Of a stretch of 64,000 nucleotides of DNA, positions 23,441 to 34,100 are shown piece after piece. This stretch comes from Gossypium raimondii (lineage: Eukaryota; Streptophyta; Magnoliopsida; Malvales; Malvaceae), in assembly GCF_025698545.1 (NCBI RefSeq), contig NC_068577.1:4125501-4189500 (forward strand), read 5' to 3'. The first letter of the stretch is position 1, and each line of letters opens with the position of its first letter. The notes beneath the pieces are model-generated. The model had not been told where the DNA came from. It ran no database searches and was given only the letters and a program-made list of their open reading frames with translations. The position numbers and the translations under genes were made by a program.

Positions 23441-24174
23441 TTAAAATACATTAGAATCCTGGATCTGGTGTGAGATTTAACCCATAAATGAAATATTTTT
23501 TTTATATGTAAAATGCGAAAATTAGATTTAAAACAGGATGTTGGGATGTTGGTGGCATTAAATGCATAGGTTAAAAAAGAGTTAAAAAAATGGGAAGAAA
23601 AAGTTAATAGTGCCACTTCATTTGCTTCAATTAATCATTTCTCTTGTTTCATTTAATATAGTAAAATGTAGATTGGTCTTACTCTTATACTTTATTTTCA
23701 ACTCACCCATTAATATATTGTTTAAAGGAATAGAATTTAATTAACAAAATCAATAAAATAAATTGATATCCCTATGTATTAATTGCATATGTAGATTTTA
23801 AAAAATTACATTAAAATTGTTGAATGATTTGTTGTGTTGTCTAGGCGGGGGAATTGGATATTTATAAAATACAAATACTGTTAATTAAAATGACGTCCTA
23901 GGTAGGCTCCATGCATGTCAACACATATTCATCAAATTGTCCACTTGACTTCGCATCTTATTCCTACGAGCACCCACGAACATGCAAGCCTAGCTTGCAA
24001 GCTCATCCCGCTAATCCCTAATGTCTCTACCTTGTGGGACCCCGATTCCTCTACATTTATTCGAGTTGTGGATCGATAGCTCGAGATAATATTCGGGTTT
24101 TGGGTCAACAACATGAAATACCATAAACAAAAATAAATCAATAAAAGCTTATTTTAAACATGATTACATGATAG

Positions 24175-24817
24175 TAGACCTGATCATAGGTCGGGCCACC
24201 TGTCCCGGCCTGAAGGCTCGCCCGAAATGTGGGAGAGTTCAGGCAAAAATATAGGCCCAAAAATGGGCCTCAGGTAAGACATTTTTGGCCCGAGCCCGGC
24301 CCGACCCATCCTAAATTCACTAAAGACAAAAAAATCTCTTTTTTTTTTTTTTTGCTTTTTAATATTTTTTTCTTATTTTTTTCTCCCTGTTTTGCTACTA
24401 TTTTACTATTATGTTGCTATTATTTTGTTGTTATTGTTTAGATATTGTATAAAACTTATTTTATTATTAGTTTTGTTATTATTTTAAAGATTATTATTTT
24501 AGAGACATTTGTTTGTTAAGTTGCATCTATCTTAGTGTTATTTAAGTAAACATATTTTTTAAAATTTATTTTCAATTTGTTGGGAAATATTTATTTTGAT
24601 GTTTTAGTATTTTTGATGTATTATATATATTTTTTAAAATAATATAAAAATTAATATGGGCGGGCCGGGCCGGGCTGGGTTTGGGTTTTAACATTTTTAT
24701 CCCAATCGGGCTTGGGCAAAAGTTTAGGCCCATTTTTCGGGCTGAGTCGGGCCCGGGCCTAAATTTTTAATCGAGCCCGGCCTGAATCTAGCCCAACCCG
24801 ACCCATACATACCTCTA
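24175..24817. mobile_element. Non-autonomous hAT element with 8-bp target duplication
   Basis: The 643-bp element is flanked by identical 'catgatag' at 24167-24174 and 24818-24825. Its ends share 'taga' and a nearby 'ggtcggg' in inverted orientation (left 'tagacctgatcataggtcgg'; right, on the minus strand, 'tagaggtatgtatgggtcgg'). Subterminal regions are rich in 'gggcc/cccgg' blocks, and the interior is AT-rich without coding capacity. The 8-bp duplication indicates the hAT superfamily. Confidence 0.85.
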
Positions 24818-24825
24818 CATGATAG

Positions 24826-25424
24826 GAACATAAAAATCTAAAACATAATATTACAATTATATTTTAAATATTAACATAATACAAATATCAACCCCGTATA
24901 AAAAGGTTAAATGAAAAAGGAGGGGAATTTTGATATCGGGAGACAAAATCTTTGACATAATGAGAGATTGTGTTGGGGTGCTTTTCTTTTCTTCTATACT
25001 TTATGGTTGGTATATATATATATATAAATGTTTTTTGAGTTGAGCGGTAAAGAATTGATTTTCTTTAAAGAAAATCTCGGTTTTAATTTTTGAAAGGAAA
25101 ATATAATTTTGAGAAAATTTTATCCTTCGTTTAAGAATCTAATTTAACTTGATTTAAAATTGAATTAGTACCCTAAATGGTTTGCTCTTATATTTTATAT
25201 ATAGTAATTATATAATCATTGTTGAAATTTTATATATTTACAATGATTTTATACCTTAAGAATTTATCTATAAAAATATTAATACATTTTAATCTATTTA
25301 GAAAAAAATACATACTAAACATGTTTTCACTATTTTCATTATTGAAAACAAATTTCTATTTTCATTTGCCAATCATATTTTTCAGCTTTCAAAAATATAA
25401 AATGAAAACTATTTACATTGTTAA
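24826..25424. other. AT-rich non-coding DNA
   Basis: It includes a short (TA)n run near 25013-25026. I see no gene. Confidence 0.4.
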
Positions 25425-25513
25425 ATAAGAGAATAATGCGCTTCAACGCACTCAAACCACGTCCTCTTACACTAATAACAATGCACATGCCAATCGAGTT
25501 AAGACTCAATCAA
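25425..25513 (-). repeat. SINE-like dispersed repeat, copy 3 (truncated)
   Basis: The reverse complement reads 'gattgagtcttaactcgatt', then 'gaggacgtggtttgagtgcg' and 'gaagcgcattattctc', matching copies 1 and 2. It stops abruptly where plastid rDNA begins. Confidence 0.55.
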
Positions 25514-25732
25514 TTGACCTACGCCTTTCGGCTTGATCTTAGGCCCTGACTCACCCTCCGTGGACGAACCTTGCGGAGGAACCCTTGGGTTTTCGGGACA
25601 TTGGATTCTCACCAGTGTTTGCGTTACTCAAGCCGACATTCTCACTTCCGCTTCGTCTACTACCGCTCACGCGGGTGCTTCCCCCTAAGGCGAAACGCTT
25701 CCCTACCGATGCATTTTTACATCCCATAGCAA
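25514..25732 (-). pseudogene. Nuclear insertion of plastid DNA: internal fragment of the 23S rRNA gene
   Basis: On the minus strand this GC-rich segment is recognisable as chloroplast 23S rDNA. It includes 'tgggatgtaaaaatgcatcg', 'gaagcacccgcgtgagcgg', 'gtcggcttgagtaacgcaaa', 'aacccaagggttcctccgca' and 'gtgagtcagggcctaagatc'. Only about 220 of some 2,800 bases are present, so it cannot function as rRNA. A few substitutions against the sequence I remember (for example in 'cgaaacgcttccc') point to age. It is flanked by AT-rich nuclear DNA and a SINE-like repeat, so it is an old NUPT and not a plastid contig. Confidence 0.88.
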
Positions 25733-27955
25733 ATCCCTTACTCTTTAAATGCATTTGAATATTAGAACACCACATGTTCAAATTCAGTGAAAATTCATTA
25801 ACAGTGTTATCAATTAAAATTTAATTTATAAATCGAATAAGGAGCAAAATCCTTGGAATTAAAAGCAGAGGGACTTAGGGCTGAACAAAAAAATTGAGAA
25901 AATCAAAAACCGATTTGAAATGTATTGTTCGGTTCTATTTATATTTAATTCGATTCGGTTTTTATCTAATTTTACTTAAACCTATTTAGTAATTTAGTTT
26001 AGTTTAGTTTTTGGTTCACAAGATTAAAAGAAAACTTAATGAATCAAATTCTATTTTCATTTTCATTTAATTTTATCTTTTTTATAATATAAAAATATTT
26101 TATATTAAAATTAATGGAAAATATTTAGAAAACTATATACAATTTTTTTTTAAATCCATGAATTCAGTTAGGTTCAATTACCTCGTATATTCAACTCGAT
26201 TTCCATTCCATTTTTAAAAAACCAAAATACTATTCGGTAACCCAATTCATTCTAAAACCAATCTAACCCGAACTGTTATCCCTTTAGAGGGATTAAACAT
26301 AAAATGTATGAAGAGTATAAAAACCGAAACACGAAATTAAAGCTTTTGGACCAAAAACCCTACACAATTCTCATGTAATTTCTCGTTCCATCTGGTGTGG
26401 TTTGTATATTTTAACTTCTTGCTAACCAGCTGTAAAGTTTAAAAGGACAACAAAAGGGATGACCATATATGAAGAAGCAGTGAAAATAAAGAAAAAAACA
26501 TGGCTTACTTTTTTATACTACCTTCTTCCATCTGTTCTCCTTTTTTGACTCCAATCTGAATCCCCAATACAAAAACCAATTAAAATGTTATCATCCCAAC
26601 CTATCAATCATGCTTCTTCTTTTTTTCTCAACACAACATAAATTTCAACGTGAGTGAGCCGTAGGAATCCACTTTTTCTCCACTCATTTGTTTGTTTTCT
26701 CTTCACACTTGTAACCCCTAACCTATGATAATAATCTTATATGCACACACACTTCTTTTTGTCCGAAACTCTTCGATATCGGTGGTTATATTAGGTTTTG
26801 ATTTAATTCAATCTTGAGTCGGGTTAGAAGATGTTTTTCCTATCTACAAGATTTGAATCCAAAATTTTACTTAAGAGATACCAAACTCCTTATTACTCCA
26901 CCTGATAAAAATTGGTTCATTTAACATATACAAATTTAAAATAGGGTGCGAAGTTTAATTTGTCGTACATAATTAAGGGTTAGTTCCAATCGTATTATAA
27001 TTCATTTGGTTTTAGTTTGATTTTATCGAACTGTATGCGATTTTTTTATTGGAAAACTAGGTTTGTGGTCGGATCGGTATTGCCAACTGTTTAAAAAAAA
27101 TTATGAAAATACTTTTATTTTAACCATATAACTATTTTTATATAATTTGATTATAATTTTAAAAAAAGTTATTTTAAGATATTTTATTTAATTTTGTAAC
27201 CGTGAATCTAAATATAAATATAAATATAAAAGAGTACTATGTAATATTTCAAGGCAGAACGAGTTGAATTTGAGAAAATTTTCATTCTTCAAGGTCAAGT
27301 TCGAATGTTACAATTTCAGATTTGAGAGGAAATCGAAATAAAAAAGAAAAGAACCCGCCCTATTGTCATACCTAATATCGGTAATGAGCTTTAATCAAGA
27401 AGTGATAACTGGGAATGAATGTGGGGAATGGGAACCTCTGACCTTAATATGAAAGTCTACCATATGCCACCGTAACATTGATGGCCTACACACAAGTGAA
27501 GAAATATGTAAAAATAGACATGAAAGTCATAAGTAAATATATGGGGCAAGGGGGACCATACCATAGAGGGAGAGCAAATGGAGTAGGAAGCAATATTTGA
27601 TGGGAATGGACCCAATGAAATCAGAAATGGAGGGCACCCCAAGATCACTGTCAACTTGCCTTTGGCAATGCATATCAATTGCGTGAACCAAATAATTGTG
27701 CCAAACTCCTTATTTGTTACATCCCTTTGTGTTAAATAGTTAATGCCCCATAGTACCCAATCGGCATCCAATGTTTTGGCTGTGGCCACTATCTCCACCA
27801 AATGCCAAATTTGTATACCATGTCGCCCCCTCAACCCCTTGTAATGTAACCATATCTTCAATCTGTACAACCTGCTTCATTATTGCGGGAACATGTTATC
27901 CAACTCTGTCACTTAATATCCCTTTGGAATATCAGCAGCTTAAATATGAGAAGTG
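25733..27955. other. Non-coding DNA; unassigned GC-richer island at 27400-27900
   Basis: 25733-27400 is AT-rich with phrases like 'ttcggttctatttatattt' typical of degenerate repeats. At 27400-27900 the base composition is more even, and a 137-residue frame on the minus strand (27870-27457) is open. That frame is hydrophobic and matches no family I know. I record it as unassigned. Confidence 0.35.
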
Positions 27956-28165
27956 ATTGTATGAAACTATAATTCCACATCATTCGTATCTCTTTCCAAT
28001 AGGAGAATGACAAATTAAATTAATTATTCTGATTTTCAGCTTTTTCTTCGTGACAAAGTTTAAATCCAACTAAAAATGTTAAAAATCAGAAAAAAAAAAA
28101 TTTGATTTGTCATTCTCCTACCGAAAAAAGATAAAGATGACGTGAGATAACAATTTTATACAATC
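27956..28165. mobile_element. Foldback MITE
   Basis: The left arm 'attgtatgaaactataattc' and 'aggagaatgacaaattaaat' pairs with the right arm 'atttgatttgtcattctcct' and 'acaattttatacaatc'. The central sequence also pairs partly ('ctgattttcagc' / 'aaaaatcag'). Similar ends recur at 45045-45290. Confidence 0.65.
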
Positions 28166-28547
28166 CTTTCCCTTACTAACATATTTACCACTTTGAGACA
28201 TTCTTGCTTAAAATATTATCCACTATCTACCTTACAAATCTTACTTTCCACTACTGGATTTTACAATGATGAACCTTTGTAATTTGGATCGAAATTAGTT
28301 GGGTTCAGACCATTCGAGTTTTCTAATGATATATTTTTTAATTGAGTCATCTTTGATTTAGATCATTTTACGTTATTTTAAGTTGGGATAATTTCAACTT
28401 TAGAACCTTTCTAGTTTAGATCACTTTTAGATTCGAGCCATTGACATTTATAATCAAATTGAGATTAGAACAAGTTGTATCTTTTTTGAACAATCTCAGT
28501 ATTCATTCTGATAATATCTATTTGTTTTGACATAATGTCTAGAATTA
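28166..28547. other. Non-coding DNA
   Basis: Repeated phrases such as 'tttagatcac/tttagatcat' occur at 28350-28440. I see no gene. Confidence 0.35.
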
Positions 28548-28665
28548 CCCATAGTCCCTCCTCAACCCATAAATAAAATAATAATACGCTTCAGCACACT
28601 CGAATCTATATTGACAATAATATTCATACTAATTAAATTAAGACTCAATCGACAGAATAAGCTGA
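28548..28665 (-). repeat. SINE-like dispersed repeat, copy 4
   Basis: The reverse complement has 'gattgagtcttaatttaatt', 'tattattgtcaatatagatt', 'gaagcgtattattattttat' and 'gttgaggagggactatgggt', the same order as the other three copies. Confidence 0.55.
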
Positions 28666-29732
28666 TATATATAATAAAGTTGAAAGAATAAAAGAAAAAG
28701 AAAATGGGTTTATAATCAAAGAAAGGGTTGTAAATTGAGCGAGGACAGAGGAAAGGACATTGAAACTGTGTGATAAAAGCTGAGCAAGAACAGCTCATCG
28801 ATTAGCTTGACTTGTCTAATTAATAAACAACCCCATCTAACATACTAAATGAACTGACGCGGCTGCTTGGTTGGTTACCCATCTTAGGACACCTTTGTCC
28901 TGGAATAATGCAATCCCTCCTTCATTTTCATCTAAAACTTACCCAAAATCACATTCTAAAAATCCGATAATCACATTAAATTTTGATTAAATTTAAAATC
29001 TGACCTCTAAATGAGATAAAAAGTTCCCATCATGACTCATTGTAGAAAAAAAATAGTAAAGAGAGTTATGGGGGTGGGTGGGAGCTTCTCCCTGGGTTAA
29101 TGGCTCTGCGTTATTACATTTTTTTATTATTAAAAAAAAATTCACTTCTTAAAGCAGTAAAAGATTTATTGCAATGCCAATGGCTTGTTGTAGGGTTGGC
29201 TTTTGGGCCTCAAGAGTCCCTTTTCACGGTCAGAGAAAAGGACAAATGAACTATTGGAGGTTTTTATGTCTTCCAGGGTCACTCAGACATCCACAATAAC
29301 TTTGCGCCTCAAATTTCACTTTGCTACCATCTACTCAGAATAATTAAGCTTTTTATACATTTCATATTAAAGATGGGTTATGCTTTTAAAATTTTAGCTA
29401 CTTTTCTTGCAAAATATAAAATACTAAAGAAAATAATGTTTTGCTGAAAATTTAAAATTGATTCTTGGAAAATAAATTTGAAATTTGGTGAAGAGAAAAA
29501 GGGTTTTGTTGTTTTACTAAAAATATTTTTAAAAATTGGAAAAAATTAGAAACAAAGATTTTTTTATTTTATCAGTTCAAATCTACAAAATATTTTCTTA
29601 GCAGTTTTAGATATCAAACCTTTGAACATGGTTTAAATCATATAAATTCAAAACTTTTTTATTTTATTTCTTTAGCTTTAATAGTAAATTGCTCTTAAAT
29701 TTCATTCTAATTCATATATTTATCTTTAAAGT
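28666..29732. other. Non-coding DNA
   Basis: Mixed AT-rich sequence. I see no supported gene or element. Confidence 0.35.
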
Positions 29733-30651
29733 CAGAGTGGATCTAGGGGCACCGAGGCGGTCGCCCCCTTTGAAATTTTCAGATTTTTAAATTTTATATA
29801 TAAATTATTATGTATTTTAGATTTAGTGTCTACATTGTATAACATTCACCTCCCATTAACCAATTTGTAGTTCATATAATTCGCCCCTTAAGTCATAAGG
29901 TTATACTTTATATTAACAAAGTATTTTTCAGTTTTTAATTATATAACTTTAATAATAATAATATAGAAAAGTTGCACATGAAGATTCAATTGGAGCATTT
30001 TTCAACTTGATGCTCATCAAAGCACGAAGTTGTAGAAAGCTTCTACAATTGTCGAGTTGTGTCAAGTGCTAGCTAAGACAAATAAGTTAATTATTTATCC
30101 TCTTCTTGATAGAATTATTCGTCTTGTGCTAACTCTTCCCGTGTCTACTACAACAATCGAACGAGCATCTTCAGCCATGAAAATTGTGAAGACAAGGCTT
30201 CGCAACAGAATGGAGTATGATTTTCTTTCAAGTTACTTGGTGTCATACATAAAAAAAGAGATAGCTCGAGAATTTTCAATAGATTCTATCATTGATGAAT
30301 TCGATATTATGAAAAAGCGAATGGTGTAATTTAGGATGCTTAATATTGAGAAATAGGATTAAAGCCAAAATTTTTAATTTAATTTTGGAATTATAATGAT
30401 ATTTATGAAATTTTTAGTATAGTATTAGTTTTTTTTGCATATTAGAAAGAAATATTTAATTTTATATAATGTGATTTTTTCTTTTAATCTTTTTACAGTT
30501 AAATCGTTCATTCTTTTTTAAAAACATTAAATTGATTTGTTTGATAAGAAAAAAAATATCCGAAAATAATTGATACTTTTTTACGTTAAAAAGAAGGTCG
30601 TTCAGATTTAAAAGTTTAACCCATTGGAGTAAAATTTTGAATCCATCCTTG
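29733..30651 (+). mobile_element. hAT element deletion derivative
   Basis: The ends are 'cagagtggatctagggg' and, on the other strand, 'caaggatggattcaaaa'. The flanking 8-mers 'tttaaagt' (29725-29732) and 'tttaatgt' (30652-30659) agree at seven of eight positions, as expected for an ageing hAT duplication. It keeps only the C-terminal transposase segment. Its left end is nearly the same as the fragment inside the cyclase A intron at 43884-44115. Confidence 0.8.
30057..30329 (+). pseudogene. hAT transposase C-terminal dimerisation domain
   Basis: The 90-residue open frame reads 'LAKTNKLIIYPLLDRIIRLV', 'LPVSTTTIERASSAMKIVKT' and 'RLRNRMEYDFLSSYLVSYI'. This is the hATC block (LP(V/A)S(T)xx(V/I)ERxFSxMkxIKTxLRNxM) found in plant TTF-type/ZMYM1-like hAT transposases. 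The family's FSAM is ASSAM here. The N-terminal zinc finger and the catalytic region are missing, so it is a remnant that cannot transpose by itself. Confidence 0.85.
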
Positions 30652-30759
30652 TTTAATGTTATTTATTAAAATAGTACTTAAATTATCATTTTTATCTTCT
30701 TTTACATAAAAAATGTACAACGAACTTGAAGATTTACATGTCATGTTCTTATTGACTAA

Positions 30760-30908
30760 GGGTGAGTTTGAATGGGTGATTTGGTGCGGTGCGGTGTATT
30801 TAAATTACTTTTTATTTTACGTTATAGTATCGTTATAGTATCTAATCTTATTGCTACCGTTGTCTTTACACTAACCACAGATAAACACACCGTCTTCCAA
30901 ACCCACTC
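30760..30908. mobile_element. Tourist-like (PIF/Harbinger) MITE with TAA duplication
   Basis: A 149-bp element with ends 'gggtgagtttgaatggg' and 'cttccaaacccactc', flanked by TAA at 30757-30759 and 30909-30911. It also shares the internal 'acactaacc(a/g)c' block with the copy at 15785-15913. Confidence 0.85.
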
Positions 30909-30987
30909 TAATATCTTTTTTCGGATAGAGCAAGAAAAAGTTAATAATTTTAAGATTTTAAGATTCAATATGTGATCTTGGACAGTA

Positions 30988-31170
30988 TGAAGAAATTTAG
31001 GTAAACTAAAGAAATAAAATGTGTTTTCAATCTGAAATTATTCTTGTTAAGCTCCTCAATACAGTGTTAAATGTACATATTTATAGAAGCAGATAACCAC
31101 CTTCCTTAACAGATTAGCTAACTCCTCAGCTCATTCTAACTACCTCTCTAACTAACTATTATCTCTAACA
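30988..31170 (-). repeat. Copia 3' LTR
   Basis: 183 bp, preceded on the minus strand by a purine-rich tract. It differs from the other LTR at one A/C and one A/G position. Confidence 0.93.
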
Positions 31171-34100
31171 TGCATCCACCTTCTCCACTGAAAAGACTCG
31201 AAGAAAATTTCTGAATCGAGAAAAACACGAAACTGAAAGAGGCTTAGTTAAGACATCGGCAACTTGATCGGACGCAGGTACTTCCCCGACCAAAATAGAA
31301 CCATCGGCAACCCTCTCACGCACAAAGAATAAATCTAACTCCACATGTTTAAATTTGGAGTGTAGAACAGGATTGGCAGCAACTGCAACTGCACTGGAAC
31401 TATCACACCAAATATTAGGCGGAGAAACAGACACAATACGCAACTCCTGCAGTTAAGGGTGAGCATTCGATCGAATCGAATCGAATCGAATCGAAAATTT
31501 TCGAGTTAATCGAGTTTTCGAATCTCATTTTATCATCCTAACTTTATTTGAAGTTTTCTCGAATCGAGTCGAGTGAGATGGAATTCGAATCGAATCGAAT
31601 CGAATATATTTGTTCGAGTTAAATTTTAAAAAATAATTTTGGGTCCTTGTAATCATTGTCACCCATCGTAATAAAATTTGTCCACCTTAATCAAATTTTT
31701 ATTAACTTTCATCACCTCATAATTTATTTATTAATTTTTATATCTTGGTTAGCTTATTTGTTTGCTTAGTTATTTCAATTATCTTGATTCTTGTCACTAT
31801 GTATTTTGGAATTAAAAATATATTAAATATAAAAATATGATTTTTAATAAAATTTATTTTAAAAATAAAATTTGAAATTGATACCAATATAAAATTTTAA
31901 CACGAATATTTTATGGCATAATTAAGAATTCAATTTTAATATAAATATTCAATATGACTAAACAATTCAATAATATAAATAATATAAAATGTGAAATTTA
32001 ATTTAATAATATAAATAGTATATATAAATAAAATTATTACTATTTATGTTTAGTGATTTTTTGGATAATTTTGATTTTTATTTGAGAGTAAAGGGTGAGA
32101 AGTAAAAGTTTAGGGGAAAATAAAAGTTTTGGGGAATAAAAGTTTGAGGAAAGTAAATAGGGGAGTAAAATTTTGGAGGAAAATATTAAAAAAATTGGAG
32201 GGAGGGTTTGGGGTAGATGGGAGGTGGGATGGGAAGAGAATAAAAGTTTTAGGGAAAAGTGGGAGGAGTAAAAATTTTGGGGAAAATAAAAAGTTTTGAG
32301 GGTTTTGAGAGTAAAATTTTGAAAAAAATGAATGGAAGAGTAAAATTTTGGTGGAAAATGGATTTTGGGTAGATTAGGGGTTGCGAGGGAGGGAGGGAGT
32401 AAAAGTTTTGGGGAAAAGTGGGAATGAGTAAAAGTTTTGAGGAAAAGTAAAAAGTTTGGGAGTTTAGGGTAAAACGTAAAATATTATAGTTTGATATTGA
32501 ATTATTGAATTATTGAGTTATTCAATTGAAAACTCAACTCGATTCGAACTTGAAATTGAAAAAATTCGAGTTGATTCGAATAACTCGATTAACTCGAATA
32601 ACTCGATTCGTTTAACTCGAAATTCGAATTTTTTTTTATTTTTTCGAGTCAAATCGAACTTTGCTCACCCCTACCTGCAGTAACGAAATCAACCATAAAA
32701 CATCACTAGTGACAGCAGCAAGACTACGGTATTCAGCCTCAGCCGTAGATTGAGACACCACTTGCTGCTTCTTCGATGACCAAGATACAGGATTAGATCC
32801 AAAAAATATGCAATATCCCGTAGTAGATTGCCGATCATCGAAGTCCAACCCCCAGTTCGCATCCGAAAACCCAACCAGAGACAAATAATCAGACCGACGA
32901 AAAATAATGCCAAAATCGAGAGTACCAGACAAATACCGTAATATCCTCTTAAGAGCAACCATATGAACTGTGGTCGGACAATGCATGAACTGACAAACCC
33001 TATTAACCGCATATGCAATATCAGGTCTGGTAAGAACCACATACTGTAACGCACCAGCCAGGCTCCTATATTCAGTTGGATCCGACAAAGGATCCCCGTC
33101 ATTCTTAGAAATATGTGACGAGCTAATCATGGACGTATGAACACTTTTAGCATTCGCCAACCCACTACGTTTCAACATATCCCGGATGTACTTTTTCTGA
33201 CATAGATGAAGACTCCCAGAAGAGGATCGGGTAACCTCAACACCCAAAAAATAATGCAACTCACCCATGTCTTTCAACGAGAACTCATTATTCAAAAGTC
33301 AGTACAAACCAATCGAGAGATCGACACGATCCCGATAATAATTATGTCATCAACATAGACAAGAACATAGAGAATAGACCCTGAGTGAAATCGAACAAAC
33401 AGAAAGGCATCTGACTTCGAACCAACAAACCCAACTGTTAGAAGAAACGTTCTCAACTTCTCAAACCAAGCTCGTGGAGCCTGACGCAAACCATATAAAG
33501 CCTTCTTTAAGCGACAAACCAATGGTCTCCCATCAAACCCAAGCTGAACATATCCCGGAGGTTGCTGCATAAACACTTCACTATCCACATCACCATTTAA
33601 GAAGACATTGTTGACATCAACTTGTCGAAGCGACCATCATTTAGTAACCGCGATCGACAAGATAACCCTTATAGTAACAGGTTTTACAACAGGACTAAAT
33701 GTTTCTTGAAAATCACAACCCGAGACTTGCGAGCAGCCTTTTGCAACCAAACGAGCTTTGTACCGGTCAACTGTACCATCCGGATTTTTTTTGACTTTAA
33801 ACAGCCACTTGCAACCAATAACCTTGCGACCTGATGGCATAGGGACAAGTTCCCATGTACCATTATGAATCAGGGCATCATACTCAGTTTGAGCCGTAGT
33901 CTACCACTCCGGGCTAGTGAGAGCTTCTTCAATCGTAGACGGTTCGACAACTTCAATAGCAAGTACCTTGGGTTTAAAAACTCCAACTTTTGACCGAGTG
34001 GTCATGGGATGAACATTCGTGGTAGGCACAAAAATTTCTGGCTCTGTAGAAACAGACGGAATCATAACAACAGGTGTGGGACCCTGATTTCCAGAGTGCA

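Noticed and set aside
25514-25732. Functional rRNA gene
   Set aside because: Only about 220 bases of a 23S gene are present, in a nuclear repeat context.
25551-25781. 76-residue open frame on the minus strand
   Set aside because: It lies within the plastid 23S rDNA fragment, so it is not a protein gene.
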